This document shows, piece by piece, positions 11,601 through 26,600 of a stretch of DNA of 64,000 bases (position 1 is the stretch's first letter; each line of letters opens with the position of its first letter). A program made the position numbers and the translations under genes. The DNA lies in NCBI GenBank assembly GCA_013339765.2, contig CM023457.1, forward strand, positions 52,725,745 to 52,789,744, given 5' to 3'. A model generated the notes under the pieces. That model was not told the origin of the DNA and ran no database searches. It saw nothing but the letters and a program-made list of their open reading frames with translations. Source of the stretch: Haemaphysalis longicornis (taxonomy: Eukaryota > Arthropoda > Arachnida > Ixodida > Ixodidae).

Positions 11601-14600
11601 CTCGCTTAATGAGAGCGAACGCAGGGTCAGCATGCGCAGGAATGCACGTAGCGCAGGGCATCGCCGAACGCAATCCTGCCTCACATGTACCATTTTCTGC
11701 ATGTTTTCCTATGGGGCAGTACGGACTTCCGCCGAGAAGTGTATCCTCTTGTCTACTCCATGGACACAATCCGTGCACGCTGCACTGCCGGAGCTGTGCA
11801 GGGAGCGCAGCCTCACTTTCGTGGTTTGCCTGGTGAACGGGTGGAACATAGCTGCCGTCCATAAGCGGCATCTACACAAGCTACCGCGGAAACCTGCCGC
11901 TGACTGGCTAGCTTCCTGTGGGGGGAGGCTCCAGCTCCAACAGTGCAAGTTTAGGAGAAGTGCGGCCGATAAGGGTCGCCGTTTGTGTCAAGTTTGACAC
12001 TTCTGTGTAAACAGTGCTTCAGAGTTTTCCGGGTGCATAAGGTAAACAAAGTGAACTTGGTTATTGTTCAGCTGTATTTTTTTTTTTCAAATTTGTTGCT
12101 TCGATTAGCATTAGTATTTCACTCGAAAGTCTGAATAATGTGATCGTCAAGAAATAAAATGAGCTGCACATTTTAAGCAACTTGTAGGCATCCATTGTTG
12201 AATCCGTTGTGGAAACAGATTTATAACGTTCTGTCTACCTTCAAATTTTCCACAGAAGGTACGTGGAACTGCCGTTAACAGATAATTCTGGCTGCTCTTT
12301 GTGTAATGTTATGATGGTGTCTACACACGATGGATACGTATACATCCTTATGACTATACAGTATGTTAGAAGACAATGAAATACACAGCGTTCCTAACAT
12401 GTGAAAGGGAAAATGCTATCGTGCTTGATGTAAGGTAAATAAATCTTCGCTCAGCTTAGAACAAATGCTATTTATATGGGCGTCATAATGCATTCCCTTT
12501 CCCAACGTTACAAAAATACAACACTTGAATTAAAGCTTCCTAAAACAATACGTGTTGACACTTTTAGGTCTATTTTTGCATTGTGTTTGTTTGAGAATAA
12601 AAACATATTTTTGTTTTGTTTTGATACATGTATTGCTAGATAATTACCAAGGAATCATTCGGCTATGTTACTCAATACTTTATCAGCAAAAGACTCTTTA
12701 ACCAATACGGAGCCCAGAAAGACGTCGTGGGCTATGGGAGGAAAGCCGGACCACTCTGCCTCAACATGTACACATTGCTGGTGGGATTCCAGATAGCTTC
12801 GCAAAAAACGTTTAGCCTATTGTACGGAAGCTGTAGCAATCGAGTTTAGTAGTATTTTATGATCTACAGAATCAAAAGCTTTTCCGTCTACAAAAACACC
12901 GATAACAATTTTTTGTTCATTCAAGCAGTTGCTTGTAATGCAAATCACTGCTGTGCTAGACGATTTCTTGTTTGGAAAACCGCTTTGGCTTCTTTTTTTA
13001 AGTTCATACTTTTAAATACTCAGTAGTTTGCTTTGGCAAATATTTTTCAGAACAAAAGGTAATTACAGGAAGCACTTAGTTTGGTGAACAATTGCCTAAC
13101 ATTTCCCACTCGCCACTTTTATGAACATGGTGATTTTGGCTTTATTAAATCTCGGTATTGACTGGAGTGGCAAGCACTATCACATATTTTAGCGAAACGG
13201 CATATCTGGGGAAATTAAATTTCAATAGGTTTAGTGATATACTGCAACCTGTCGCCTTACCAGTTAGTAGTGTTTAGATTACATTGCTTATTTTCTCAGG
13301 CAGTTTTACATTACAACAGGAGGGTAGCTAAAGTGCCATATTCCCAGCATTGCTGCTGAAGTGTTTATTGAACTTGTGCGCCATGCTTGAATCGCAACCA
13401 GTTTATAGGAAAATATCTGGAAATTTTGGGAGGTTAGTTTTACCTTTAACAGCTGATTTAACTATTTTCCACAACTTTCTGGAATTCAGATGATTAGCTG
13501 GCATAATGCCACCGGAATACTTTTTATCGACGTATCAATGCCGAGGATTAATTTCTATAGTACGCCTATTAACTGTTATCGTAGGCGTTGCCCTTGGTCT
13601 GTGTATACACACGCAAATAATACGCACGCTTTTGTGCAGCAAAGCTCTAAGGCGCTACGTGTCCTCCAAGTATGAACTGGTGTTTCGTAGCTGCGCTTAA
13701 TAGTCGAAGGAGTTACAACTATACACTCTAAAACAGGGACACGAAATTGCCGATGCTTTGTTAGGGTAATCCTCGTGTTATCTTTACACTTACAAAACAC
13801 GATAGACTGTAACAACCAGTAACCAGTTAAAGTGCTCCTTCATAAAAAAAACTATTGCAAACAAGTCAAGTCGCACAAAAAACCACTCACTGTTGAAAGT
13901 CAGCATGTTTGCTGATGACGTCCCAAGTTGATCTTTGTTTGCAGATTGCATTCTGCATAGTGGGAGCATACACGTTATGTTGACGGACTCCCCCTTGGTC
14001 ATCACAGAAGTGCGTCACCTAGTGGGATTAGGGGACCAAGAACAAGAAAACTACAATGCATCTGTGAGCTAGAAAAATCACACAGCAAAAGCAATTTCTG
14101 TGGCGACGAACTACACCTACACATTAACGTGCATCCTCTTTTTATATCTGCGTATTGCACTTCTGAAGCCCAATCTATCGCCGGCAGATCACAAGGCTGC
14201 CATAATATTAACAAAATGATAATGTTTTAAAGGCAAGACAATTCAACAGCCCTTTGTAATTCACCGGCAACATCTGTACTGTTATTCACGCATGCTAACT
14301 TTTTTCATCACATAAGAAACCTCCTGTAAATTCACTGTAGGATCTATGATCATAAAACAGATGAGAGAAACATATTTAATTAAAAGTTATGGTTTCGGTT
14401 CTTGCGAGCAAAAGCAGAATAAGAAACAACGAAACCACTGCTCTTAGGTTGAAGCCATGGTTTAAATGACTACCCAGAAAGCGTCATACACACGCTGGTT
14501 TAGGGCGATATGCCGGCTGGAAGGGGTTCAGTAGCGACCTACATAAAGTGACGCCACAAAACATGTTGCCCTGCACACCGTACAATTGGTTAACCAGGGA

Positions 14601-17600
14601 AGCTGCAATGTGCAGCCTGGTGTTTTGCGCATGACGCGTGACCCACCCATTACGAAAAAGCGTGAAGGCAGAGTTTGTCATTGCCACATTGGCAGTGCCT
14701 GCACCACCTGTCCTTGTCGCTTGAGCTGTGACTCCCGCCAATCCCTTTCCTCTCACATTCTGCCCGTTTCTTTTATTTTCATTTCTCTCGTGTCTTTTCT
14801 TATTTCGATTGTCTTGTCATTTCAGTTTGAGTACAGGTGACCGCCAGATTTCAATTTCACCAAGATATATAAAGCTTTGCTTGAAAATGCATTAGAGAAA
14901 TTTTATCTTGCAATAAGAAGTACTCTTACAAGACGGAGCTACTTAAAATGATGTAAATGTATTTTGCCTCCAAAGTTATAATGAGCAAATTTTAGGATAT
15001 CATTAGGCGTACTATGTTGGCAATACCTTTACTCGGGCTTTGACAATCACGCATTCTTTTCATTATGCACGCCACTTTTTCTTCGACATAAGGTTTGGGG
15101 CTGGGCCTGTACAACAGAATCCGTCCGTTTACACATCTCCAAAATGGCAAGCCATTTAAGACACTGCTACCTAGGTGACTGCAGAAATATTTGCTTCGTA
15201 TTTACGCAATCACTGCGAACATCAGTTTGTAGGCTCCGATAAACGTAGAACCGATTCTGCAAGCATGACACCAAGAATAACAGCTGCAGTTTGCCTTACT
15301 TTTCATTGGTCCCCTAATGAGAGGGGATGCACCAAAACCCTCCAAAAAGAGAAAAAAAGACCGTAAATTTGAAGCGCGCACCAAAAACGGACCAATTGAT
15401 GATGATGATGATGATGTTAGGTTTTCATGGCGCAAGGGCATCAAGGCCAAAGAGCGCCAGTACTATGGTGAGGATTATTCAAGTGGGAACATTAAGTACA
15501 GAATAGGTAATAAAAGTATCTTAAATTTCTGTTAAAAAAAAGAATTGGTGTAGAGGGCCAAGTAAAAACAATTGTCACTGTGACAGGAATTTTCTACGTG
15601 CACCCTTTGCCACCGTCCTTGCGGTAGCAGTGAGAAGCCCTACCGAGTTCTAGCGTGTGATGGTGGCTGGGCTCACGGGTGATATGACACATACCTTAAA
15701 AATCTACGTCTAAGAGGTACTTAAAAACAGGGTGAACAGGGCAAAATGGCTCGTCTGATAAAAAAACAGCAATGGGTGTTGAGGTATCATGCGTGTGCAT
15801 AATTCTAGAAAATGAAGCTGTCTTTGCGGTTCAAGTAGTTTGCATTCTACCAGTACGTGAATGACTGATAACGACCCTTCACACCTCAAGCAGCGTGGCT
15901 GTTCTGCTCCTTTCAATAGGTGCGCATGTGTAGCATGGGTATGACCTATGCGCAGTCTACAGAGAGTAACCTCTGTGATCCTGTCCTGTTTCTCAGGGAT
16001 CTATCTACCTAACTTGGGTTTTACCATGTGCAATTTGTTTTCTGTTTGCCCGTTCCAATCTTCCTGCCATTAGTCGCGCAACCTCTTACGTACGTGCGCT
16101 TTAAGATCCTCGTACGGGAGACGCTTTGAATATCTAGGTCACTCCGAAGAGCTGCAGTTACAGCATTCCTGTCTGCTTGCTCATTTCGGCTATGCCGCAG
16201 TGACCTGAGACCCAACAGACTGTGATTTCAAAGATTTTGTTTGGTGGGCTGAGCACAGTAGTTTTAGCAATTTATTAAAGACTGGATTTTTTTGTAACTT
16301 TCCTGGCGCTAAAGCCTGCACAGCACTTTAAGAATCAGTGAATATCCCTGACTTTTGGACATTGTTCTACATAATATATTCTACAGCCAATACAAGGCCG
16401 TGTGTTTCAGCAGTGAATATAGATGTGGCTTTAGGCATAGTCTGCAGCACATGATACTCACCAGCTGACTTGGAAGCATCTGTGTAGAAACTCAGATGCT
16501 CTGTACTGCAAAAAATGCAGCATAATTCCTTTGGAGCCGTTCTTTTGTCAACCTTCATAAAAGAGATCACAAAAAATAGGGCAGAGATCCCATGGAAGGA
16601 CAAAGCCAGAAACGCTGGTTTTCTGAGCGTCAGTGAAGGATATTATCAGGCCTGTGGCCAGTGCCCTCACTGACAGAAGAAATGGCTCAGCCATGGCAGG
16701 TCGCTTTTCAAAAAAGCTTGATTGCCTGGTTACCTAGAGTGCTGTTCGGGTGTCCAGGTCAAGGATGGTCAATTTTAGAGCATAATTCAACCCAGTGTAC
16801 TTCCGCTGTGTTTCAATAGACCACTGATTGGCTCCACATACAGGCTTCGTTCGGAAAGCGCCTGTAGCCAGACGAAGGCCAAGGTGGTAGACAGGGTCTA
16901 ACATCTTTAGTGCTGTTCTCGCGGCAGATTGATAAACAAGACACCCGTAGTCGATGCGGCACCCTCACAAGGCTATTGAATAAGGCCAATAGGCACTTTG
17001 TGTCAGTACCCTCAAGAATGGTGTGAGGACTTTCAGGATCCTGACTGCTATCCAAACATTTAAATCTAAGGCAGTTTGAGGTGTGCAATGAATGAAAGTT
17101 TGTCGTCAAGCACACTCCAACTGAACTTGTGCTCCTTTTTACTGCTATGGGTGTTTCATTAAGTTTATAACGGATCTGGGCGGATACACGATGCCTAGAG
17201 AAGACCGCACACGTGCTTTTTTCTGGGTTAAAACAGAAGCCATTCTCATCTGCCCATTTGTAATTTGTTTGCAGCTAGTTGATTTACCTCTCACAAATGG
17301 ACACTATACATCATTTAAAGGCAATGTGCACAGCATCAACATATAGTGAGTAGAATATAGAGCGAGGCAGTGAGTTCCTAAGGAATTCATCTTAACAATA
17401 AAAAGGGTGCAACTAAGCACACCACCCTGCAGCACTCCATTTTCTTGGACGAACATCTTCTAGAGGACGTTTCCAACCCTAACCTGAAAGATGCACTGCG
17501 AAAGGTAATCCTTCAAACTGTTCAGCATGTTTCCACAAACTCCAAGGCGGCGCAGATCACAAAAAAATACCGTAACGCCAGGCTGTGTCGTAAGCTTTCT

Positions 17601-20600
17601 GGAGGTCAAAGAAAACTGATAAACAATGCTGCTTATGAACAAATGCATCCCTGATGTAGGATTCAATAGCCACTAGGTGGTCTTCTCTAGATCTACCAGA
17701 GCGAAAACCCGCCTGGAGACTGTCTATAAATTACCATGGTACTCAAGAAAATAGATAAGGCGACGGTTAATCATTTTTCCAAAGACCTTGCATAAACAAC
17801 TGGTTAAAGTGACCGGTCTAAAACTAGTTGCTAGTGATGGATCTTTCCCCTCCTTTAGAATCGGCAACACAATAGCTTCTTTCCACACTGCTGGTTAAAC
17901 TGCTGATAAACAAATAGACATGCTGCCTTGCCTCGGCAGCTCAATGAACCATGGCCAAATCTTTGGCATTTATAGCAGCGTCGGGGGTTTGGAATATACA
18001 AATAAACAGAGATTTTAACTTAGCCTGCCTCAACAGACTCGGGCAGTACACTGGTCGAGAATGTGAGGATTACATGCTTGGTCGAAATTTCTTTCGAATC
18101 TCTACCTATTTTGATTCGTTAAACATTCACAACATTCTGGCCCTCGAACCCTTCCAGGAGTTCTTGCTCAGACAAGTTCAGAAAGTATTCATCAGAGGTA
18201 GCACCTCTGGTAGTGTTCATGAATTGGTGGGGACTGATGCTCACAGGATTGTCACCAGCAGTGGTTATTTTCGTCAACTTGGCACACTGAGCTGTGTCTT
18301 GTACTTCTATTCTAAGAGAAGGCCACCGCTTCCCAACTTGCTTACTTTATAGCCGCCGCCTAGCTCATTCGTTAGAACTTTGGCTACCAAGAATGGTGAC
18401 AGACGTCTCATTGACATGCCTTCTTTTTCACAGCGCATGACGTGGAACTTTAGGAAATTTTCTGACTTTTAGGGAGTGAAAAACTGCTGGACTGCTTCGT
18501 TGCGCCTACGTTTTGGAGGACGATCATGGGATGCAGAAAAATCTTGTTGCCATAACAAGTGAGATCAATTCAGAAGCTATTCTGGCCGCTCACCACCGAG
18601 CCCAACCTAGGAACGCGCTAGATGCGCGATAGCCATACATAGCTGCTATAACCCTGTTTAAGTCCTCAAGGTTGAATCCTTACCCAGGGTTAACCCTCGC
18701 CGCCTGGAAATGTGTGGAAATGAGGAAAAGAAGAGATGACAGGACAGGGGCAGCCAAGAAGACAGGAGGGAGGCAAGAAAAGGCGACTGGCTGGTTCCCC
18801 CCGGGCGGGTCAGACCGGGGGCACCGTCTGCGAGAAGCAGGGGCCAAAGTGGCGTGCTGCCTCTACCGGGGGGCCGTGAAGGTCCAAAAGAACCCCGGCT
18901 TTGGCTCAGCCACCAGGATTCCCTTTTCCTCGGACATGGCTCAGCCACGCACAGCCAATCCACATGTGCTCGGATCCGTAGTGTTGCAAGACACGAAGTG
19001 CCTACGGCAGTAGGCACCCCTGCGGAGCTCGGGACCGTGGTGGCGCTACTCACCAAAACACCTTGAGTACACAAGGTGCCCCCTGCGGGGGAAAACGGAC
19101 CAATTCACTAGCGCCGCAATGGAGCGCCACGGCATACATATTACCACTTATGGTAGTGAAATGGGGCGCCAATCCGAGAACGCACAAAGAAGCCCAGTGG
19201 CATTGTGACCAAATATGAAAGTGAAAAGGGAGAGAGCCCATCCGAGAGTACCGCAACGGTGCTCAGAAGATATATAAGGGAGGAGTCCAAGGACAAGGGA
19301 GGAGAGACAACCAGGAGGCGAAAGGAGCACGCGAGCTTCGAGGAACGAGAAGGGGGGCCGCGGCCAGGCCCCCGACTGTGCCAACCAAGCCTGTGCAGAG
19401 CAGGCCGACCTCGCATCGGCTTCGGCGTCTTAGTTGCACCACCAACCTGCATATTCGTGGGCCCAGCGGCGTCGATCGGGCACCTGCGCCTAGCGCCCAC
19501 GCCCTGTCGACTTTCGTTTCGACGGCCCCGCAAGGCTATCTTCTGAATCCTCTTCGGCTCGGGTCAGAGTTACTTGATTCATTTTTCACGATCCACTCGA
19601 CTAGGATAGCAAGCGGAAGCGCCAATGAGCATGCGTGGCACGCTTGGCCACGAACGGCATTGGCTCCGGCTGCGCTGAGCCGGCTGCCGGTACTGGAGCG
19701 GACCGTCGAAAACGGTTATCAAAAACTCCATTATGTAATCAATGCCGTCTGCCTTATCGGAGGCGATCTTTACGCATTTTAACGGGTTTAGTTCACCGTC
19801 TTTCCGTCTGGCAGGAAGCACAGCTTGCTTGCAAAGCTGGTGAAGGGAAAAGTTGAGACCGAAAGAGGCAGCGTGACGCCGGAAGGATGGTGAAGGCATA
19901 AAGTCCATTAAAAAAAACGACCGTAGAGAGCATCGAACAAGAGCTGTGAAGAGCAAAGTGAAATAAAGGAAACAAATTCAAAAAGCTGTGGTTGCTGCTA
20001 TTCCTTTGTTCGTAGCACATGCCCAGTTGGGTGCCTTGCCCGCACTGATAGAGAACTTGGAGGAGCCAATGGGCTCGGTTGTTGGAAATTCACAAAACTC
20101 TAAATTGGAAAAGTAAAGTTGTAGAATAACGCGTGCCGCGTGACACGTGATGGCACATGAGGAGGAGAGCTGCACACCGGGCGCACAGAACCCCGATTAT
20201 AGGCAGGCTGTGGCGTTCCAGTCTTCTTGCTAATGAGTTCACTACGAAATAAAAGAGAAGAAACGGACGCAAACACGGTATAGGAGAAAGAAGCAGGTCG
20301 AAGGAATGCCAAAATTCAGGCCAAAAAACAAAAAAAAAGCGAGGAAAAACGCGCAAGTTAAATATATCAGTTAAGAATTATCGCAAGTATGAGTTTTTTT
20401 TTTTTTTTGCTATGCAAAATGCGTAATTGATCTTAGTACAGAAGGAGGCCCCGAAGTAAACTGTCAGGGGGACCTCCTGACTCTAAATTCTAAGAAAAAA
20501 ATTATCATGGCAGAAGCATTATCATGTCACGGTCAGGCGATGAAAAATAAATTGCTTTCCATAATAACATTTCATATTTTTGCATGAGTTTGAGGCACAA

Positions 20601-23600
20601 AATTTAGAAAGTAAACTATACTGGAGGAATAATCAAGGAATGCAAATCAAAATGTATAGGCACATTGGGAACCTCAAAAAAATCAGTATCAGATGATAGT
20701 ACAAAATTCCTTAAAATTTTAAGCAATCATCAGTTTAAAAATAGCCGAAAATCAGATGTTAAATGCAAGATGTTAATAAGTATCACAAGTACAATGTATC
20801 AGTTGTTATTAAGCATCGCCAAGCATTCGCCTTCAAATCACGTAAGCAGACTTAAGTTCCCTTTGGGAATTTCGTATCTGAAAGCGAACGGAGGGTTTCA
20901 ATAACAAGCAGCAAATACTTTCAATGGGGCGCATTTCCATCACCCACTTTCTTTCTTTGCCAGTCGGCCTTAGTAACGCGATTGCGTTGTCGGCCACCGA
21001 CGGCATAACCGGCAGAAACTGCATCTTAGGAAGGTAAATTTCAGACAAAAAGCTGATAAGAAGCGCGGCAAAGTAGTGTACTTGGATTTGCTTGCCGCCA
21101 GTAGCTACTAGTGCAGCAGTGGAGTGAGAGAACGCAGCGAAAAATGTGCATGAATAGCATTTTTCAACAGCTTGAACTCCGCCTCGAACTGTCATTACGT
21201 TACGTGGTAGAGCTCGTGTTTCCCGAGTTACACGTGATTTCGGGCCTTCTGCAATAGCACGCCAGGTTCAAACGGGCCCCCTGCATGATGGCAGTGGCTT
21301 TTAAACAGTTTCGGGAAAGGTTTTTCCCATGTCGACAAGAAGCGCTAGCACCGAGTAATTGCCCAAGTGCATACATAAAAAGTCTTGTGTATTTTAGAAG
21401 CAGAGCTACACACAAAGTCTTGTTTAGATGTATAGATTAAAATGCTACTTACGTTGTAAAGGTAGGGCAAGAACATGATAGATGATTCAACAGGCCCTTT
21501 CGGTTTTCTTACTCTTATTTTGCAGCCTGGGGGAACCGTGCAGTTAGTCGTCTTGCAATATGTAAAGTTGCTCCACCTGAGCTCAGTTAAGAATTTTCTT
21601 GAGCAGGCGTTCAGCCGCACCTGGGGAAAAGATTTGAAAATACAAGACTTGAAGACGTGACTCCCTCGTGGCAAGTAATTATGTGCTATGGGTATGCGGT
21701 CTAGAAGGCACAGTATAAAGTAAGTGAAATATGCAGCAGACTAACAGACTCTCAAAGTCGCAAAGCAGGTTACACAAGACCGTCGCTTCGGGAACAATCC
21801 ACTTCTAGTTCCGCCCCTGATTTGTTTTGAGTCCATTTCGAACCGTTTCGAGTGAGCTCTGATTGGCTAAAAACAAACAACCGGAGGTGACGCAACACAA
21901 GCACGGTGGCGCTACCGTGTTTCACCGCGATCTCTATGAGCAGGCGATTTGGAGTAGACGACTTCACCTCTTCAAGCATGAACGTACCAGTCATCGCCTG
22001 GTTATTGGCTCGCCGGCGCAACAGGAGGGAAGAAGTAATGTTGGCCCATCCCAAATGCTTCAGAAGTATACCACATGCATATTCGGCCTCCCGAGGAGGA
22101 CTGTGCACTGGTTGTGCGACTTTATGCTGGATAAACATGACCAGTAGTAGCGGGGTGTCAGTTGTCAGTGTGGAGGAACAAGTGATACGCGCCCGTTGTT
22201 TTTTCGCTACTGGTCACTTTCAGTCGGCGGCCGGTAGCGAAAAAACGATATCACTGTTGCAGCCCTTTATGAGCCGGGAAATTCATGCCTTCACCGTTGC
22301 CATCACACAGTCAAACAAATGATTGTCGGCGAGCTTGATAGCTGTCGAGCAGACGACCAAAATTATACAAGCGCTGGGCATGGAATGTATACATCTATTC
22401 GTACTTGACGAATACACATTCCAGCTTAATGTTCCTATACTCGGGGACAACTTTCTGTGCCAATGGGGCGAAAGCTACGGAGGGAGGCGTAGGGGGAAGC
22501 TAACTGCTCTGTGTTACTGTGCGAAGTAGTTCCCAGTAAACTGGTTTCGGTTTCAGTTTCGGCGTGACCGATACGCATTTGATATAGTTCATTTCTTCGC
22601 ATAAGCTCAACTGCGGAGCTTAGGCGAAAGAGCAGCATGCACACATGCTTATGCACACGCTCGCTTATGCCGGGAAACTGGCTAACCGAACGGATTGCGA
22701 AAACAGTGGAGAGTCCCGGTTGCATCAGTCTCACTTGGGCGCACACTTTTTAAAGAACTCGCTTCGTTTGTTTATACAGCGAAGCTTTACAAATCCTACG
22801 CGGAGAATGAAGTGGCGAGCTGTCGAAAGCCGTCGACAACAACGCCTTGTTTTTTTTTTTTTTTTTTTTGGGGGGGGGGGGGGGGAGGGAACCATCGTGA
22901 CGACAGCGGCGACAGCCGCAACCAAAAATGCTGCAACCAAAAGTGCCGCAACCAAAAAGCCGCAACCAACCAAACCAACCGCAGCCGCAAACCAACCGCA
23001 AACCAACCGCAACCAAAAAGCCGCAACCAAAAATGCTGTGTTTCATATATTCTGGATAGCAATTTAGTAGCATTATCACTGCAAGTCTAAAACATAAGAA
23101 CTAAATATTCTTGAATTGCTGAGGTTACCGCCAGCCAATTAGTTTTGTTGAACTACTTTCAGGTGCGCAGTGAAAAGGCGTGGCCCGGCTCCGTAGCCTT
23201 GACTGCATTGCCACAGAAAGTTGTCCCCGAGTTATAGACTTGACGCAAAGCAGATACGTAGTTAACAAATCGAAATCCGGACCACTTGCGCGTTTCTTTA
23301 CTCGGACAGTACCCCACAAATATCAAAGCTTTTATGCACCAGTCTAGGTTCTTCGAAAAACTTGCATCAGAATGCTGCAAGGGCGTTGACGCTGAGTTAC
23401 ATAACAGAAAGGTTCTTGATACGCGGTCTGTCACGGCCATAATTTTAATTCAAGCGCGAACAAACTGAGCAACCGTAACATTCTATACGCTTTACCACCT
23501 CACGAAAGACAATCTTTATAAAAAAAACCTAAAAAACAACCATTTACCTCGCGTCTGCTAGCTCGCTACAAACGTACTCTAAAGATTGTGTAAGCTGCTC

Positions 23601-26600
23601 AAAGACGCTGAAAAAATTTACTATGAAAGCGAAATCGCCAGTGAGGGGAATGACGTGCGAAAGCAATGGAAAGTTATAAACGCCTTCCTAAATAAACATC
23701 AGTGAATCCTTCCATAACAAAAATAAATTCAGACAACAGTACATTTGACAACCCATATCTGACATCGCAAACGCTTTTCTAGATCCTTGCGCACCCAACC
23801 AACCAGTTCCGCCTGAATCGCTCAACACGAATTTTCAACGTTCCCTGCATAGTTTTTTTTTTTTCTTTTGCCCACTTCACCTGAAGAAGTGTATAGGGTT
23901 ATTCACAATTTGAAGGACACGGGTCCGGGATTAGACAACTTTAAGCCTTCAAGTTGATTGCGCATCTCGTCGCTGGAGCATTCGCCCACATTGTGAATCT
24001 TATCTTTAAGACTGGTGTATTCCCATCCGTTTTGAAAAAACGACAAGCTAACACCGGTGTTTAAAAAAGAGGGACAGACTTCACATATCAAACTACCGCC
24101 CCATAGCCGTATCATCTTTCTTTATCAAAATTATTGAAAAGCTACATGTTTAGCGGCTCACAAGTTGTATATCAAAATTTAGCGTACTACATCGAATCAG
24201 TTCGGGTTCAGGGCCGGGTATTCCACTGAACTTGCCTAATATTCCTAACTGATAAATTTAAAGAAGCCATTGATGCGGTTATCGGGTTGGTGTGCTGTTT
24301 ATTGACCTGTCTAAGGCTTTAGACTCTCTGAACCATCAGATATTGTTTAAAATATTGAATGCAATTGGAATTACCGGCCCTGCTCTAACCCTAATAACAA
24401 AATTTATTCGATAGGAAACAAACTGCATACATCTCTGGTAATTACTCCGCATTCAAATGAACGAATATAGGCATACCACATGGATCTCTTCTTGGTCCTC
24501 TTTAATTTAGTTCTTTATCAAGGATCTCCCGCAATGCCTTCTGTTTTCAACTTGTGTACTTTATGCTGACTATACCACTATCTTTACAAGTGATATGAAT
24601 TTAGAATCGCTAATTGTGAAGCTTAATGCTGATAGTAATAATTTAGCTACATGGTGCCGGAAACACATGTTATCTCCCGCAATCTCAAATTTTCAACTGG
24701 TGTACTTTATGCTGACGATACCACTATCTTTACAACTAATATGAATTTAGAATAGCTAATTGTGAAGCTTAATGCTGATAGTAATAATTCAGCTACACGG
24801 TGTCGGGAAAACATGTTAACCATTCGTCCAAATCTTTCTTATTTTTAGACCTCGGCACAAAATAACGCCAGAAAACTCTTCCATTTGCCTAAATGGTACT
24901 CAACTTCTTTGCTCGGACTACGGCACATTTTTAGTCGCTGAGCTTGATAAGCATCTCAAATTCCAAAAACACATCTCTTTCTTATCTAAAAAAGTAGCAT
25001 AGGAATACGAATATAATTAAGGTTCGTCCTTATTTTGGGTTGAAGACTAATTTCCTTTACTATGCTTTCATTCCTAGTCCCATTAGGTATTGCATATCGT
25101 CTTGGGGCGATACATACCCGACGCACCTGCCCCCTTGCAACATATCCAGAATCAAGCCATACGGATCATTACTCAGTAATTTCCGTTGCAGTTCTTTACC
25201 GCTGCTTGGTGTGGATAAAATTTTGTCGGTTTCTAATTTGGTGAAGTATTCTCTCTGCATCATAACATTTAAATTCTTCAGCGGTAGACTTCCTATCGAA
25301 ATTATCACTGCTAACCAGCTTCCACCTCAGAGCTGCACTCGATTTGTCCTGCATAACAATGTTTTACATCCTAAAGCTCAAACTAATTATGGTAAATAAG
25401 CTGTGCATTTTGCTGCTGCGTACGAATGGAACAGTTTCCTCACTTGACAAAAAGTGCTTTAAATATTTATTCCTTCAAGAATACCTTGCGTGCTCATCCT
25501 CAGTCAATGTGAGTTCATTTTGTTGGCTTTCATCACCTGTTTTGTTTGTTTGTTTGTTTTTCACCATAATTGTGCAAATTTAGTTTTGTAATATCTCTTT
25601 TGTCTGTTTCAACATGATGCTGTAACAACTGCTTGTTACATTTACTTGTTGATGCTTGCATTATAGGAGGTCCCCCTGCAGTCTTTGACTTCGGGACCAC
25701 CTCCTGTACATACCCATTGTGTGTTGTTTCTTTGGGATAAATAAAGCACCATCGAATCGAAACAGCTGCCGCGGTGTCGTGAAATTCGTGTCCCTGCTTG
25801 GCTGTTCTTCGCCGCTCGCCATTTTACAGGCGAGAACAGGCGTACAGCGTAGCAAAACATTTTTCGCCTCCATTACCGCACCCGGGTCGAATGGCCACGT
25901 CTTTCGGGGAGGGAGGTACGCGAGAATCCCGCGGCCAACGGAAGCGGAAGACGCGCGGCCGGTGCAGCGCGGGGTCTGCGGGGAGAATGGAGTGAGAACA
26001 AGCGGTGGGATGTGTGGTGAACTCTGGGCACCGAAGATCGCTTCAAGGGGTGAAAGTGCGCGGTTGAAGTTTGCTTAAATTGCGTCGCCAATGAGCGGCC
26101 GGCAGCCTCACGCGTCACCCCGGCGAGACCATCAGCCGAACCGCAGCTAAGCTGTCCTCCGCTTCTCCACTATTCGGAACTCTTTCTAATTGTCTTCTCT
26201 GTCGTACTTCTCCAAGTGGACTGCACGGGCTTGTGTGTCTGCCTGCTTCAGTGCCCCATGCTGTATGTGTTTCTCGTAGGCCTTTGTTATCAGTTGGGGG
26301 AAGCCTCCGACACAGCCTATTGCACACCGTACTACACCCTTTATCTACTCTCACATAATTCTTGGGCTCGTGCAGCCGAGTACCGTTTCCTCCGCTGTCC
26401 TCAATGTACTCTGTCTCGTGTCAGCTCTGACCCCAACGGGCTGTCAACTGAGGTGTGTTGCACGTAGCGTGTGTGCCGTGACCCGCGAGTGCATTTCCAG
26501 TCTTGTCTTCTAGAGTAAAACTACGTGCTTGGGTTCCGCACATCCTGTGTCTCGACTCGTGCCTCGCGCAAAGGGCTGATCAGGCGTGGACCTATCGCCG

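Noticed and set aside
13790..14005. 71-codon minus-strand frame over CLCA exon 5 as the coding frame
   Set aside because: The CLCA motif (APTMQNAICKQRSTWDV) is in a different frame, which also fits both neighbouring splice phases.
17951..18352. 133-codon plus-strand open frame as a gene
   Set aside because: The opposite strand carries LINE ORF1 with a CCHC zinc knuckle; this frame is its antisense shadow.
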